DNA of 64,000 nt, from NCBI RefSeq assembly GCF_000702165.1, contig NZ_JNKU01000005.1, positions 21,493-85,492 of the forward strand. Direction: 5' to 3'. Below the pieces are notes generated by a model. The model did no database searches and was not told the DNA's origin. It saw only the letters and a list, made by a program, of their open reading frames with translations. This document shows, piece by piece, positions 9,560-17,771 of this stretch. A program made the translations under genes and the position numbers. Every line of letters starts with the position of its first letter. Position 1 is the first letter of the stretch. The DNA comes from Sharpea azabuensis DSM 18934 (GTDB lineage: Bacteria; Bacillota_I; Bacilli_A; Erysipelotrichales; Coprobacillaceae).

Positions 9560-9572
9560 TGTAAGCGCTTCA
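9560..9572 (+). promoter_or_regulatory. CcpA cre-like site
   Basis: TGTAAGCGCTTCA matches the cre consensus TGNAARCGNWWNCA closely. It sits about 45 bp upstream of the -35 element at 9618, a position compatible with carbon-catabolite control of the symporter by CcpA. Confidence 0.6.
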
Positions 9573-9617
9573 TCATTTTACTACAAATAAGATTCACAAA
9601 ATTCATTACTATATGTT

Positions 9618-9646
9618 TTGACATAAGCATACAGTTATTGTAGAAT
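9618..9646 (+). promoter_or_regulatory. Sigma-A promoter of the symporter
   Basis: TTGACA, 17-bp spacer, TAGAAT; near-consensus housekeeping promoter about 70 bp ahead of the start codon. Confidence 0.7.
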
Positions 9647-9714
9647 ATCACCATATTCCTACTTATGAAGTAGGTTTATAGGGAAATAAAGTTATAGAAA
9701 TGGAGGAAAGTATT

Positions 9715-11052
9715 ATGACTTTTACAGTTTTAGATTTTGTCGCTGCAGCAGTCGCATTAGTCATGTTTGCAGTGCTATTCTTCCTAGATAAGAAAAAGAA
9801 TTTGGATTTTAGCCTTCTTATCTTATTAGGAACAGCTTTTGGTATTCTCTTGGGAGTTCTCTTTACAACACACTATAATATCGTAGCGATGGTTGGTACG
9901 ATTTATTCACAGGCGCTTTCAGCCTTCGTCGTTCCTCTTCTTCTCTTTAGCGTTACGGCAAGTATTACGAACTTAAGTGATTCTATTCGTTTAAAGAATA
10001 TTGGTCTTAAATCAGTTCTATGGTTATTATTCCAGACTTTATCAGCTTCTGTTCTTACTTTAATTGCTGCAGAAATCTTCAATGTTGGAGCTAATTTCCA
10101 CTATGTTCCTGAAGCTGCCACTAAGGCAAGAGAGGTCCCTTCGGTTATTGATACAATCGTTGGTTTATTCCCTTCTAATCTTGTTGCACAATGGTCTACT
10201 AACGCTGTTGTTCCTGTCATTGTCTTTGCGATTATCGTAGCATTAGCTTATAACAGCTTAGTCAAGGATAATCCTGATGTTGTTTACTTTAAGAAGTTTA
10301 TTGATGCAGGTAATAAAGTGATGTCTGGGGCTATTGGTATTGTCATTGACTTTACACCATATGCCGTTACGGCCTTAATCTTCCGTGCTGTTGGCGCAAA
10401 TAAGATTTCTGACATGCTGCCACTCTTACTTGTCTTAGTTATTGCCTATGCTTTAAGTGCTATTCAGATCTTTGGTGTTGAAACATTATTAATTAAGTTT
10501 GTCGCTAAATTAAATCCTATTCAATTCTTAAGGAAGGTTGCTCCTGCAGGTGTTGTAGCCTTTACTTCAGAAAGCTCTATTGGTACGCTTCCTGTAACAA
10601 TTCGTCAGTTAAAAGAAAAGATGGGCGTGCATGAAGATATCGCATCCTTCACAGCATCACTTGGTGCTAACCTTGGCATGCCTGGATGTGCCGGTATGTG
10701 GCCAATGCTTCTTGCCATCTTTGTTGTACACATGCAGAAACTCAATTACACAGCTGGTGATTATGGTCTATTGATTGTTCTAACATTACTTGTCTCTATT
10801 GGTACAGTTGGTGTTCCAGGTACGGCTACAATTACAGCTACAGCCCTCTTTACTGCTGCTGGATTACCTATCGAAATGATCGTGCTCTTCTCCCCTATCT
10901 CAATGATTGTTGATATGGCTAGAACTGCTACAAATGTAATTGGTGCTGCAACAGCAACAGTCTTAGTTGCAGAAAGTGAAAATATGATTGATCACGAAGT
11001 TTACAACGCTGATAATGCTGATCAAAAAGGAATCGCGAAAGCAAATGCATAA
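9715..11052 (+). CDS. Dicarboxylate/amino acid:cation symporter, L-cystine (TcyP)-like
   Basis: 445 residues from the ATG at 9715, which follows TGGAGGAAAG at proper spacing; the ATG at 9700 overlaps that site. About 8-10 hydrophobic segments and the DAACS hairpin/TM7 region are seen (AFTSESSIGTLPVTIRQLK, then SLGANLGMPGC, and TVGVPGTATITAT). The TSESSIGTLPV form of the serine-rich motif and the long insert after TM4 fit the TcyP cystine-uptake branch better than glutamate or C4-dicarboxylate carriers. Single-gene unit with cre site and terminator. Confidence 0.8.
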   Translation: MTFTVLDFVAAAVALVMFAVLFFLDKKKNLDFSLLILLGTAFGILLGVLFTTHYNIVAMVGTIYSQALSAFVVPLLLFSVTASITNLSDSIRLKNIGLKSVLWLLFQTLSASVLTLIAAEIFNVGANFHYVPEAATKAREVPSVIDTIVGLFPSNLVAQWSTNAVVPVIVFAIIVALAYNSLVKDNPDVVYFKKFIDAGNKVMSGAIGIVIDFTPYAVTALIFRAVGANKISDMLPLLLVLVIAYALSAIQIFGVETLLIKFVAKLNPIQFLRKVAPAGVVAFTSESSIGTLPVTIRQLKEKMGVHEDIASFTASLGANLGMPGCAGMWPMLLAIFVVHMQKLNYTAGDYGLLIVLTLLVSIGTVGVPGTATITATALFTAAGLPIEMIVLFSPISMIVDMARTATNVIGAATATVLVAESENMIDHEVYNADNADQKGIAKANA

Positions 11053-11059
11053 CTCTTAG

Positions 11060-11086
11060 CTCCAGTGCTTAGGCATTGGAGTTTTT
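11060..11086 (+). terminator. Intrinsic terminator of the symporter
   Basis: CTCCAGTGC-TTAG-GCATTGGAG (one G-U pair) followed by TTTTT. Confidence 0.8.
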
Positions 11087-11112
11087 CTTGAATATTTGTT
11101 GTAACATATTTG

Positions 11113-11140
11113 TTGACATCTATAAAGAAATAGTTATACT
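11113..11140 (+). promoter_or_regulatory. Sigma-A promoter of the NAD(P)-binding gene
   Basis: TTGACA, 16-bp spacer, TATACT, about 40 bp before the start codon. Confidence 0.65.
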
Positions 11141-11182
11141 AAATACTGTAATAGATTTACTTACATCAAGGAGGATGCAACT

Positions 11183-11815
11183 ATGAAAATTGCAGTAGTA
11201 GCCGCTAATGGAAGAGTGGCAAGAAAAGTCATTACTGAAGCTATCAAGAGAGGTCATGATGTAGCCGCCTTTGGTCGTCATGAAGAAAACAATACTGATG
11301 CTTCAAATTATATTATCAAAGATATTTTAGATTTAACCAAAGAAGATCTTGTCGGTTATGATGTTGTTGTGGATGCCTTTGGAACTTGGGCTAGTGAGAC
11401 CATGCATTTACATACGGATACGTCCCAGCATTTAGCTGATTTACTCGAGAACACAAATACACGTTTACTCATTGTTGGTGGTGCAGGTAGTCTCTATACA
11501 AATAAAGAACATACTGAAACAGTTTCATCAGGTCCTGATTTCCCTCATGACTGGTTGCCGGTTGCCAATGCAATGGCTGATGCCCTTAATAAGCTTCGTA
11601 AGCGTAATGATGTGCATTGGACTTATTTATCTCCAGCAGCTAACTTTGTCGCTGATGGTGAAGCAAGTGGCAAGTATACATTTGCCAATGAAGAGTTTAC
11701 TCTCAACAGAAACAATGAGTCCTCTATTTCCTATGCTGATTATGCTAGTGCTATGCTGGATGTCATTGAAAGTGGAAAACATGATCAAGAACGTATCTCA
11801 GTCTTTCAAGATTAA
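11183..11815 (+). CDS. NAD(P)-binding Rossmann-fold protein (NAD(P)H-binding/YwnB-like)
   Basis: 210 residues with an AAGGAGG site before the ATG. The N-terminal strand-turn-helix KIAVVAANGRVARKVITEA is a variant of the G-x-x-G-x-x-A dinucleotide loop, and the central LLIVGGAGSLY and WTYLSPA segments match the NmrA/SDR-like NAD(P)H-binding family. Such proteins act as reductases or redox sensors. An Rrf2 regulator of the YwnA type follows; the B. subtilis ywnA-ywnB pair is the obvious parallel, suggesting redox or stress control. Substrate unknown. Confidence 0.75.
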   Translation: MKIAVVAANGRVARKVITEAIKRGHDVAAFGRHEENNTDASNYIIKDILDLTKEDLVGYDVVVDAFGTWASETMHLHTDTSQHLADLLENTNTRLLIVGGAGSLYTNKEHTETVSSGPDFPHDWLPVANAMADALNKLRKRNDVHWTYLSPAANFVADGEASGKYTFANEEFTLNRNNESSISYADYASAMLDVIESGKHDQERISVFQD

Positions 11816-11817
11816 AT

Positions 11818-11842
11818 AGCTGTCTTAATAAGGCAGCTTTTC
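11818..11842 (+). terminator. Intrinsic terminator between oxidoreductase and Rrf2 genes
   Basis: AGCTGTCTT and AAGGCAGCT pair (one G-U) across AAT, followed by TTTTCG. Confidence 0.7.
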
Positions 11843-11896
11843 GTTTGTACTTAAATGCCCGGTGTGATATATTATCATGCAGAAGAAGGTGACGAC

Positions 11897-12337
11897 ATGC
11901 AAGTATCTACAAAATTCACTGTTGCAGTTCATATACTAACCTATGTTGCTTATGTCAAAGATAGCAGTAAAAATACCAGCGAGGCTATTGCTAGCAGCGT
12001 TGGAACCAACCCTGTTATTATCCGTAATAGTATGTCAGCATTAAAAAAAGCTGGTTTAATAGATGTCAAGAGAGGTCCTGGAGGTATTGTTTTAAAGCAC
12101 CCTTTATCAGAAATTACGCTACTTGATGTTTACCGTGCTGTTGAAACAAAAGCCGATGATACACTCTTTAGATTCCATGAACATCCTAATCCTGAATGCC
12201 CTGTTGGTAAACATATCCATGATGGCTTAGATGATGTACTCAATTCTATTCAAAACCATTTTGAAGCAGATCTCGCAAGTCATACACTTGAAGAAATCTA
12301 TCAAAACTCAACACTTCCAAAAACAGTATCTGATTAG
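11897..12337 (+). CDS. Rrf2 family transcriptional regulator (YwnA-like)
   Basis: 146 residues from the ATG at 11897, preceded by GAAGGTGA; an upstream in-frame ATG at 11855 is poorly placed. The winged HTH covers about 1-85 (TSEAIASSVGTNPVIIRNSMSALKKAGLI, wing RGPGGIVL), followed by a dimerisation helix. The three-cysteine cluster of Fe-S Rrf2 proteins (IscR, NsrR) is absent; only one Cys is present, in PNPECPVG, as in YwnA/YwgB-type members. Probably controls the preceding NAD(P)-binding gene and itself in response to thiol or redox stress (inference). Confidence 0.78.
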   Translation: MQVSTKFTVAVHILTYVAYVKDSSKNTSEAIASSVGTNPVIIRNSMSALKKAGLIDVKRGPGGIVLKHPLSEITLLDVYRAVETKADDTLFRFHEHPNPECPVGKHIHDGLDDVLNSIQNHFEADLASHTLEEIYQNSTLPKTVSD

Positions 12338-12353
12338 CGATACTGTTTTTTAT
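12319..12353 (+). terminator. Intrinsic terminator of the Rrf2 gene
   Basis: AAAACAGTATC and GATACTGTTTT form an 11-bp stem spanning the stop codon, followed by further T residues. Confidence 0.8.
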
Positions 12354-12578
12354 CTTTATGTCATTATTTCTATTACCCTTATCAACAATATCCTCTTCTC
12401 TTCAATTATTTAGCGCCCCTATTAATATGCAGTTACAATAAATACACTTTTGAAGAGATCTACAATAATTATCACAAATTTCTTTAAAGAGTTTACTAAG
12501 GCAGATATCCATATTTATATCGAAAAAGCTTCATTATTAGAATATTTTTTCAATTTACGAAAATATGCACTTTTCTCT

Positions 12579-12592
12579 TGTAAGCGTTTACA
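12579..12592 (+). promoter_or_regulatory. CcpA cre site
   Basis: TGTAAGCGTTTACA is an essentially ideal palindromic cre element. It lies about 390 bp upstream of the GH32 gene, far for simple promoter blockage unless the transcript starts near it and has a long leader. Confidence 0.75.
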
Positions 12593-12610
12593 TGTGATGC
12601 TATTATATAA

Positions 12611-12960
12611 GTGCAAAGAAGGGATAAAGTCCTTCTTAAAAAGGTACTTGAAATAAAAGTCATCATAGTATTTGGCATAACAAAGTTTGAGAAATGTTTA
12701 TGAAGTGACATGTAAAATACGGTAAAGCCAAATAAGTGCAAAGCCAATGTATATGAGCAACTCTCCATTGAGGCGAGGCGGTATGCAAGAAGCTTAAAAT
12801 CCAAGCACAAGGTTGAGTTCTGGCTGGGTGTTATTTAGGTGAAAGATGAGTAATACTCCTTAAGAGAAAGTGTCAGGACAAGAAGGAACGAGAATAATAA
12901 TGTTCCTAAAGGATCGCAAACAGATCAAATGATGATAATAAATAGAGTATCTTTTTTCAT
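12611..12960 (+). other. Unassigned region ahead of GH32 gene: possible structured leader/ncRNA or decayed gene
   Basis: No complete gene is present in these 350 bases. The stretch from about 12740 to 12890 is clearly more GC- and G-rich than flanking intergenic DNA. Local helices are possible: AAGAAGG/CCTTCTT at 12616-12637, GCTT/AAGC near 12792-12806, and GGAAC/GTTCC at 12885-12906. A T-run (TTTTTT) sits near 12951. One plus frame stays open across about 12720-12837 (peptide ...EQLSIEARRYARS...) without start or RBS. I could not match it to a riboswitch, T-box, 6S, tmRNA or RNase P pattern. Confidence 0.35.
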
Positions 12961-12979
12961 ATAATGTGAGGAAATAATT

Positions 12980-14434
12980 ATGAAAGAATGGACAAAAGAA
13001 GAACGTTATACAGTATTGAAATCGGCTGATGAAATCAAGCCATTATACAATCGCATTCAGCTCACCCACTATCGCCAGCATTTCCACATCCAGCCTATTA
13101 CTGGCTTATTAAACGATCCAAATGGTTTTGTTTACCATGATGGCAAATGGCATTTGTTTTATCAATGGTGTCCTTGGGGAGCTGTACATGGCTTAAAATA
13201 TTGGTATCAGACCGAGTCTAAAGATCTTGTACATTTTGAAAACAAAGGTGTATGTATTAAACCAGATTGTGAATATGACAACAAAGGTGCTTACAGTGGC
13301 TCAGCCCTTGTCACAGAGCATTCCATCTATCTCTATTATACCGGCAATCACCGTGATGAAGACTGGAAACGTATACCTTATACATGCCTTGTCAATTTAC
13401 GTGATGACGGCAGTGTTCATAAATATTCAAAGCCTCTATTTGGTCCAAATGACAACTATACTGAGCATCAACGTGATCCTAAGATCATCTATCACAAAGA
13501 AACAGAAACTTACTATATTGTCCTTGGGGCACAAAATAAACAAAAACAAGGGCGTATCATTCTTTATAGATCAAAATACTTTAATCGTGACTGGGCGTTT
13601 GCCGGAGAATTAAAAGTACCTGGTTTTGAAGATTTTGGTGATATGTGGGAATGCCCTTCTATTGAACATATTGGTGATCATGATGTTCTCATCTTTTGTC
13701 CACAACATATCAAGATAAAAGGACGGGGTGATAGTATTCATCATAATGGTTACTTAATTGGTAAGATGGATTATGAGACTTTGACCTTTACTCCTATTGG
13801 CGATTTCCATGTCCTTGACTTTGGCTTTGATTCCTATGCAGCTGAATGTGCTGCTAATATTGGTGATAATGGCAAAGCAATACTAGTTGCCTGGATGGGC
13901 TTACCCGATGCATCTTATCCAACGGATGAAGATGAATGGTCCGGCTGTCTGACAATGCCTCGTGAGCTGACAATTCGTAACCGCCGTCTTATTCAGCGTC
14001 CATTAGATGCCCTTAAGAGTTTACGTCATCAAGAAATCGATCCTGATGAAGGTATTCTGCCTGAAGCTTGTGAAATTGAAATGCATACTTCAGGTAACTT
14101 AGAAATGCATCTCTTTAATACCCCACAGACTGATGGTATTACAATCCTCTATGAAGATGACACTAAATCAATTACCATTGATCGTAGTGGTATGAAGAAA
14201 CGCTTCAATAAAGAACAAGGTGAAGCACGCACACGTCAGCTTGATCATCCATTAACACATTTACGTCTCTTTATCGATACATCTTCCCTAGAAGTCTATG
14301 TCAACGATGGAGATGCACTCTTTACAACTCGCGTTTTCCCTGAAGCAGAAGAACATCACTTTACGCTTATTGGCCTAGCCGATATGAAGATATGGACTCT
14401 TGAAGATGCTATGAAAAATGACTTTATTATATAG
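12980..14434 (+). CDS. scrB: GH32 sucrose-6-phosphate hydrolase / beta-fructofuranosidase
   Basis: 484 residues, start ATG preceded by TGAGGAAA. Five-bladed propeller catalytic domain about 30-330 with the nucleophile motif in a LLNDPNG variant of WMNDPNG, the transition-state RDP motif (HQRDPKI), and the acid/base Glu in WECPS. A C-terminal beta-sandwich ends near 480. No signal peptide, so it acts in the cytoplasm on sucrose-6-phosphate or short fructans delivered by a transporter. There is no scrA or fructokinase alongside. Upstream cre site predicts glucose repression. Own bidirectional terminator downstream. Exact substrate is not fixed by sequence. Confidence 0.85.
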   Translation: MKEWTKEERYTVLKSADEIKPLYNRIQLTHYRQHFHIQPITGLLNDPNGFVYHDGKWHLFYQWCPWGAVHGLKYWYQTESKDLVHFENKGVCIKPDCEYDNKGAYSGSALVTEHSIYLYYTGNHRDEDWKRIPYTCLVNLRDDGSVHKYSKPLFGPNDNYTEHQRDPKIIYHKETETYYIVLGAQNKQKQGRIILYRSKYFNRDWAFAGELKVPGFEDFGDMWECPSIEHIGDHDVLIFCPQHIKIKGRGDSIHHNGYLIGKMDYETLTFTPIGDFHVLDFGFDSYAAECAANIGDNGKAILVAWMGLPDASYPTDEDEWSGCLTMPRELTIRNRRLIQRPLDALKSLRHQEIDPDEGILPEACEIEMHTSGNLEMHLFNTPQTDGITILYEDDTKSITIDRSGMKKRFNKEQGEARTRQLDHPLTHLRLFIDTSSLEVYVNDGDALFTTRVFPEAEEHHFTLIGLADMKIWTLEDAMKNDFII

Positions 14435-14462
14435 AAATAGGTGCAGAAAACTGCACCTATTT
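14435..14462. terminator. Bidirectional terminator between GH32 and VanZ genes
   Basis: Perfect 12-bp stem AAATAGGTGCAG / CTGCACCTATTT with an AAAA loop, flanked by A and T residues on either side, serving two convergent genes. Confidence 0.85.
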
Positions 14463-15040
14463 TACACTTCACGTATAGAAGCATTATACTTCTTAATTTT
14501 ATAAGCCTGATAGGAATGATAAATCGTATAGATGATACAAAAGAGAATCAAGGCAACAATAATACCCATTGAAGCTCCAAAAGTATCAATGAGAACATCT
14601 CTAAAAGATGGTCCCCTGCCATAAGAAAATGACTGATGAAATTCATCCGTACAGGCATAGAGAAAACAGCCAAATACACTCAGCAGCATCCTTACAAGCA
14701 TCGGTATTCTATCAAAAGTAAAGAGCAGCAGCATTGCGGTTATCGCAAGAATAAAATAAATAAACATATGAGCTAGCTTACGAATGCCATATTCAAACTG
14801 ACTGCGATAAGTGACTGTTAGCTTGATTTTTATATGATCATTGCCTGTAACTTTCGCAATGACATCGCCAAAGACTTCAACGACCTGATCACTAGCCTGA
14901 GTACTTTGTGTGCCATTCTGTGCGGAAAAATTAAAAATAACAGACATCCACCACAATAAGATAATAATCAAGACGATTCTTAATGCAATAAGCCATTTAT
15001 GTGTATTGTTCGCAAGAACTTTCTTTAATGGATAAGCCAT
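14462..15040 (-). CDS. VanZ-like family membrane protein
   Basis: 192 residues with AGAGGTGAT before the ATG. Four hydrophobic helices (about 20-40, 90-112, 118-138, 158-180). The VanZ signature is seen in RKLAHMFIYFILA and in DEFHQSFSYGRGPSFRDVLIDTFGA. VanZ proteins confer low-level teicoplanin resistance in Tn1546, but most chromosomal homologues have no tested role; a cell-envelope function is the most that can be said. Monocistronic or co-transcribed with the RsmH gene upstream (84-bp gap). Confidence 0.82.
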   Translation of the reverse strand: MAYPLKKVLANNTHKWLIALRIVLIIILLWWMSVIFNFSAQNGTQSTQASDQVVEVFGDVIAKVTGNDHIKIKLTVTYRSQFEYGIRKLAHMFIYFILAITAMLLLFTFDRIPMLVRMLLSVFGCFLYACTDEFHQSFSYGRGPSFRDVLIDTFGASMGIIVALILFCIIYTIYHSYQAYKIKKYNASIREV

Positions 15041-15123
15041 GATACATCACCTCTTTGTTTCATGTATCATACGCTCATTATATGAAGAATGCAATTTTGT
15101 CTTCTTCTTCACATAAATTCTCA

Positions 15124-16173
15124 TTATTCCTTACAGCTTTTAATAGCCCAGCGTAGTTTTGTAGATTTAGCACGGGGGTTGCGATGACATTCCTCGCTTG
15201 TTGGACGAATGACATTGCGAGCTACGTCACTATAGATACCAAGATTCTTCATTTCTTTAAAGCTCTTCTTCACAATACGGTCTTCTCCCGAATGGAATGT
15301 CAAAATAACCGCACGACCACCCGGTTTTAGGACTGTTGGAAGTTTATCCATGAATTCATAGAGAACTTCGAATTCCTGATTCACTTCTATGCGAATAGCC
15401 TGAAAGACTCTGGCTGCAGTTTTATTTATGAGATCCTTACGTCTTGAATCACTGTTATGAGGTAGAGATTTATCGATAATTTTATAGAGAAGTGATGTTG
15501 TATCGATTGTCATGCCACTCTTTTGATAGCTGTCAATCGTTTTCGCTATTTCAGATGCATAGGGTTCATCACTATTTTCTGATAATATATGTTCAATATC
15601 CCACTTGGAAAGCGTTTTAAGATATTCACTAGCCGGAATACCCTTTGTCGGATCAAGGCGTAAGTCAAGGGGACCATTTGCTTTATAACTAAAGCCACGT
15701 TCAGGGTTATCAATCTGCATGCTTGAGACACCTAAATCAGCAAGGACAAAATCAAACTTCCCATATTCTTCTGCAACCTTATCAATATTTCTAAAGTTTG
15801 TATGAATAGCGGTAAAAATATCTTGACCATAACCCAGTTTTGAAAGACGCTCTTTCGTCTTTTCAATTTCAATTGCATCAACATCAAGGCCATAGATATG
15901 TCCTTTGCCTTCTAGCTTTTCCAACATATGTCTTGTATGTCCACCATATCCAAGCGTACAATCAAGCCCATGATCTCCTGGCATGATTTCCAAATGTTCT
16001 AAACACTCATCAACCATGATAGAGATATGCATACCTGCCGGTGTTGCACCTTTCTTGATACGATGCTCGATAATACCGGCATATTGTTCAGGATGCAATT
16101 CCTTATATTTCTCATCAAAATGCTTGGGATATTTCCCACTATATCTTTTTCTACGTTTATGTTCTTCTGCCAT
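15124..16173 (-). CDS. 16S rRNA (cytosine-N4)-methyltransferase RsmH paralogue with N-terminal extension
   Basis: 349 residues, AGGAGAA before the ATG. The SAM site motif DCTLGYGGHT (about 86), DLGVSSMQID and RGFSYKANGPLDLR are diagnostic of MraW/RsmH, as is LTFHSGEDR near residue 290. A basic extension of about 45 residues (EEHKRRKRYSGKYPKHF...) precedes the usual start MHISIMVDE. Canonical rsmH sits with mraZ-ftsL-pbpB in the division cluster; this one stands alone beside VanZ, like a second RsmH form found in some Bacillota. Expected to methylate C1402 of 16S rRNA or a related site; which copy does so is unknown. Confidence 0.82.
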   Translation of the reverse strand: MAEEHKRRKRYSGKYPKHFDEKYKELHPEQYAGIIEHRIKKGATPAGMHISIMVDECLEHLEIMPGDHGLDCTLGYGGHTRHMLEKLEGKGHIYGLDVDAIEIEKTKERLSKLGYGQDIFTAIHTNFRNIDKVAEEYGKFDFVLADLGVSSMQIDNPERGFSYKANGPLDLRLDPTKGIPASEYLKTLSKWDIEHILSENSDEPYASEIAKTIDSYQKSGMTIDTTSLLYKIIDKSLPHNSDSRRKDLINKTAARVFQAIRIEVNQEFEVLYEFMDKLPTVLKPGGRAVILTFHSGEDRIVKKSFKEMKNLGIYSDVARNVIRPTSEECHRNPRAKSTKLRWAIKSCKE

Positions 16174-16246
16174 ATTCTTCTCCTGTTCGTTTCGATTCTA
16201 TCACAAAGACTGATACAAATATATACTATAGGAACAAACTATTATT

Positions 16247-16308
16247 GAGGAATGGAAATTGATATCACACTTACAAAACAATTTCTAGAAATTTCTTTCT
16301 CATTCCTC
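16247..16308 (+). repeat. Long-range hairpin in the leader of the AGCS-mmuM operon
   Basis: GAGGAATG (16247-16254) pairs exactly with CATTCCTC (16301-16308); GAAA just inside the first arm can also pair with TTTC at 16293-16296. The intervening 46 nt are AT-rich. It ends 35 bp before the start codon and could be a leader fold; no known riboswitch class was recognised. Confidence 0.4.
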
Positions 16309-16343
16309 TATGATAAACCTATCTAGTTATAGGGGAGTATGGT

Positions 16344-17771
16344 ATGGTTGTAAAGTTTTTAGTTGATATTTCGAATTTTATGTGGGGAACTTGGATGACA
16401 GTATTTCTGCTTGGTACAGGGATATTCTTATCGATTCGTTTCCGTTTTATGTATAATTTTAGAAAGATAGGTTTTCACTTCAAGAATACCTATGGCAAGA
16501 TGTTTAAATCAGGCGAAGGAACTGGGACGGTCTCAGGTTTTGCTGCTGCCTGTACAGCCATGGCTAATACGATTGGTGTTGGCAATATTGGTGGCGTCGC
16601 TACGGCGATTGTAGCAGGTGGGCCAGGTGCTGTTTTCTGGATGTGGTTCTCAGGTCTGTTCGGGATGTCAACAAAAGCCTGTGAAATTATTCTTGGACAG
16701 CGCTATCGTACAAAGTATTCTAAAAGTATGGATGAATATATGTGTGATCGTTCATTCGTCATGAAGAATGCCCTTGGCTGGAAGAAAGGCGCTATCATGC
16801 TTGCCTTTGCCTGCTTCCTTTTAGGACCATGGACATGTGCTGTTCAGACGGAATCAGTAACTGGTTCTTTAAAACAGGCCTTTAATCTTGATCCACGTAT
16901 TGTCGTTACGGTATTAGGACTTACTTGTTTTGTGACAATCTTTGGTGGGTTAAAGCGTATTTCTTCAATTATGGAAAAGGTTGTGCCTTTTATGGCTATG
17001 ATTTATATTCTTGGTGGATTAGGCATTCTTGTTATGCATATTACTGCCCTTCCTGAAGCTTTCTTCTTAATCATCAAAAGTGCCTTTACACCAATGGCTG
17101 GTGTTGGTGGCTTTGCCGGGGCTACTGTTCGTGATGCGATGCGTTATGGTGTTGCGAGAGGGCTTTATTCCAATGATGCTGGTACGGGGTATGGTATTAT
17201 CGCTCATGCTTCTGCCAAAACTGATCATCCGGTTAGACAATCATCATGGGGCTGGGGGGAAGTCTTTCTTGATACAATTGTCGTCTGTTCAGTAACAGCT
17301 TTCTCGATTATTCTGACAAATGCCTATATTGATTTTCCTGGTGTAGACTCAGCTTCTCTAACAACAATGGCTTTTAAAGTCTCTTATGGTCAGTTAGGTG
17401 CCTGGTTTATGGCGATATCGATTACTGTCTTTGCCTGGACAACAATTATTGGCATGTATTATAGCTGTGAGAAATCCGTAAATTATGTCTTTGGTGATAC
17501 AGAGAAGAACAAGATTGCGACAAAGATTTATATGATTTACTATCTTTTCCCATGTATCTTCTTCTATAATGTCAAAGCGCAAAGTCTCTGGGCTATGACT
17601 GATATTCTCTCTGCTATTTATATCCTGATTACCTTTATCTTCATTATCACAAAACAAAAAGAAATTATGCGCCTATTCAACGATTTCTGGAATCGTTTCA
17701 TCCCGGCAAAAGAACGTGGTGAAAATGTTCCTGATGTTGTCTTTGGCACTATTGAAGGAGAACTCGAATGA
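16344..17771 (+). CDS. AGCS family sodium:amino acid symporter
   Basis: 475 residues with AGGGGAG ahead of the ATG. About 10-11 membrane helices; family hallmarks include TGTVSGFAAACTAMANTIGVGNIGGVATAI near residue 55-85 and GLYSNDAGTGYGIIAHASA near 270. AGCS carriers import alanine or glycine with Na+. The next gene overlaps it by 4 bp and encodes a homocysteine S-methyltransferase, so this carrier may bring in a sulfur amino acid or methyl donor such as S-methylmethionine; that is inference from context. Confidence 0.83.
   Translation: MVVKFLVDISNFMWGTWMTVFLLGTGIFLSIRFRFMYNFRKIGFHFKNTYGKMFKSGEGTGTVSGFAAACTAMANTIGVGNIGGVATAIVAGGPGAVFWMWFSGLFGMSTKACEIILGQRYRTKYSKSMDEYMCDRSFVMKNALGWKKGAIMLAFACFLLGPWTCAVQTESVTGSLKQAFNLDPRIVVTVLGLTCFVTIFGGLKRISSIMEKVVPFMAMIYILGGLGILVMHITALPEAFFLIIKSAFTPMAGVGGFAGATVRDAMRYGVARGLYSNDAGTGYGIIAHASAKTDHPVRQSSWGWGEVFLDTIVVCSVTAFSIILTNAYIDFPGVDSASLTTMAFKVSYGQLGAWFMAISITVFAWTTIIGMYYSCEKSVNYVFGDTEKNKIATKIYMIYYLFPCIFFYNVKAQSLWAMTDILSAIYILITFIFIITKQKEIMRLFNDFWNRFIPAKERGENVPDVVFGTIEGELE

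Larger units (their letters stand above)
9309..9714 (+). other. Promoter region of the symporter gene
   Basis: About 400 AT-rich bases without a gene. It holds a cre site (9560-9572), a consensus promoter (9618-9646) and a short hairpin, CCTACTT/AAGTAGG at 9658-9674, in the early leader. Confidence 0.6.

Noticed and set aside
12550..12810. Minus-strand open frame of 86 codons in the GH32 leader region
   Set aside because: No ribosome binding site, composition looks non-coding, and it runs antisense to a region with possible RNA structure.
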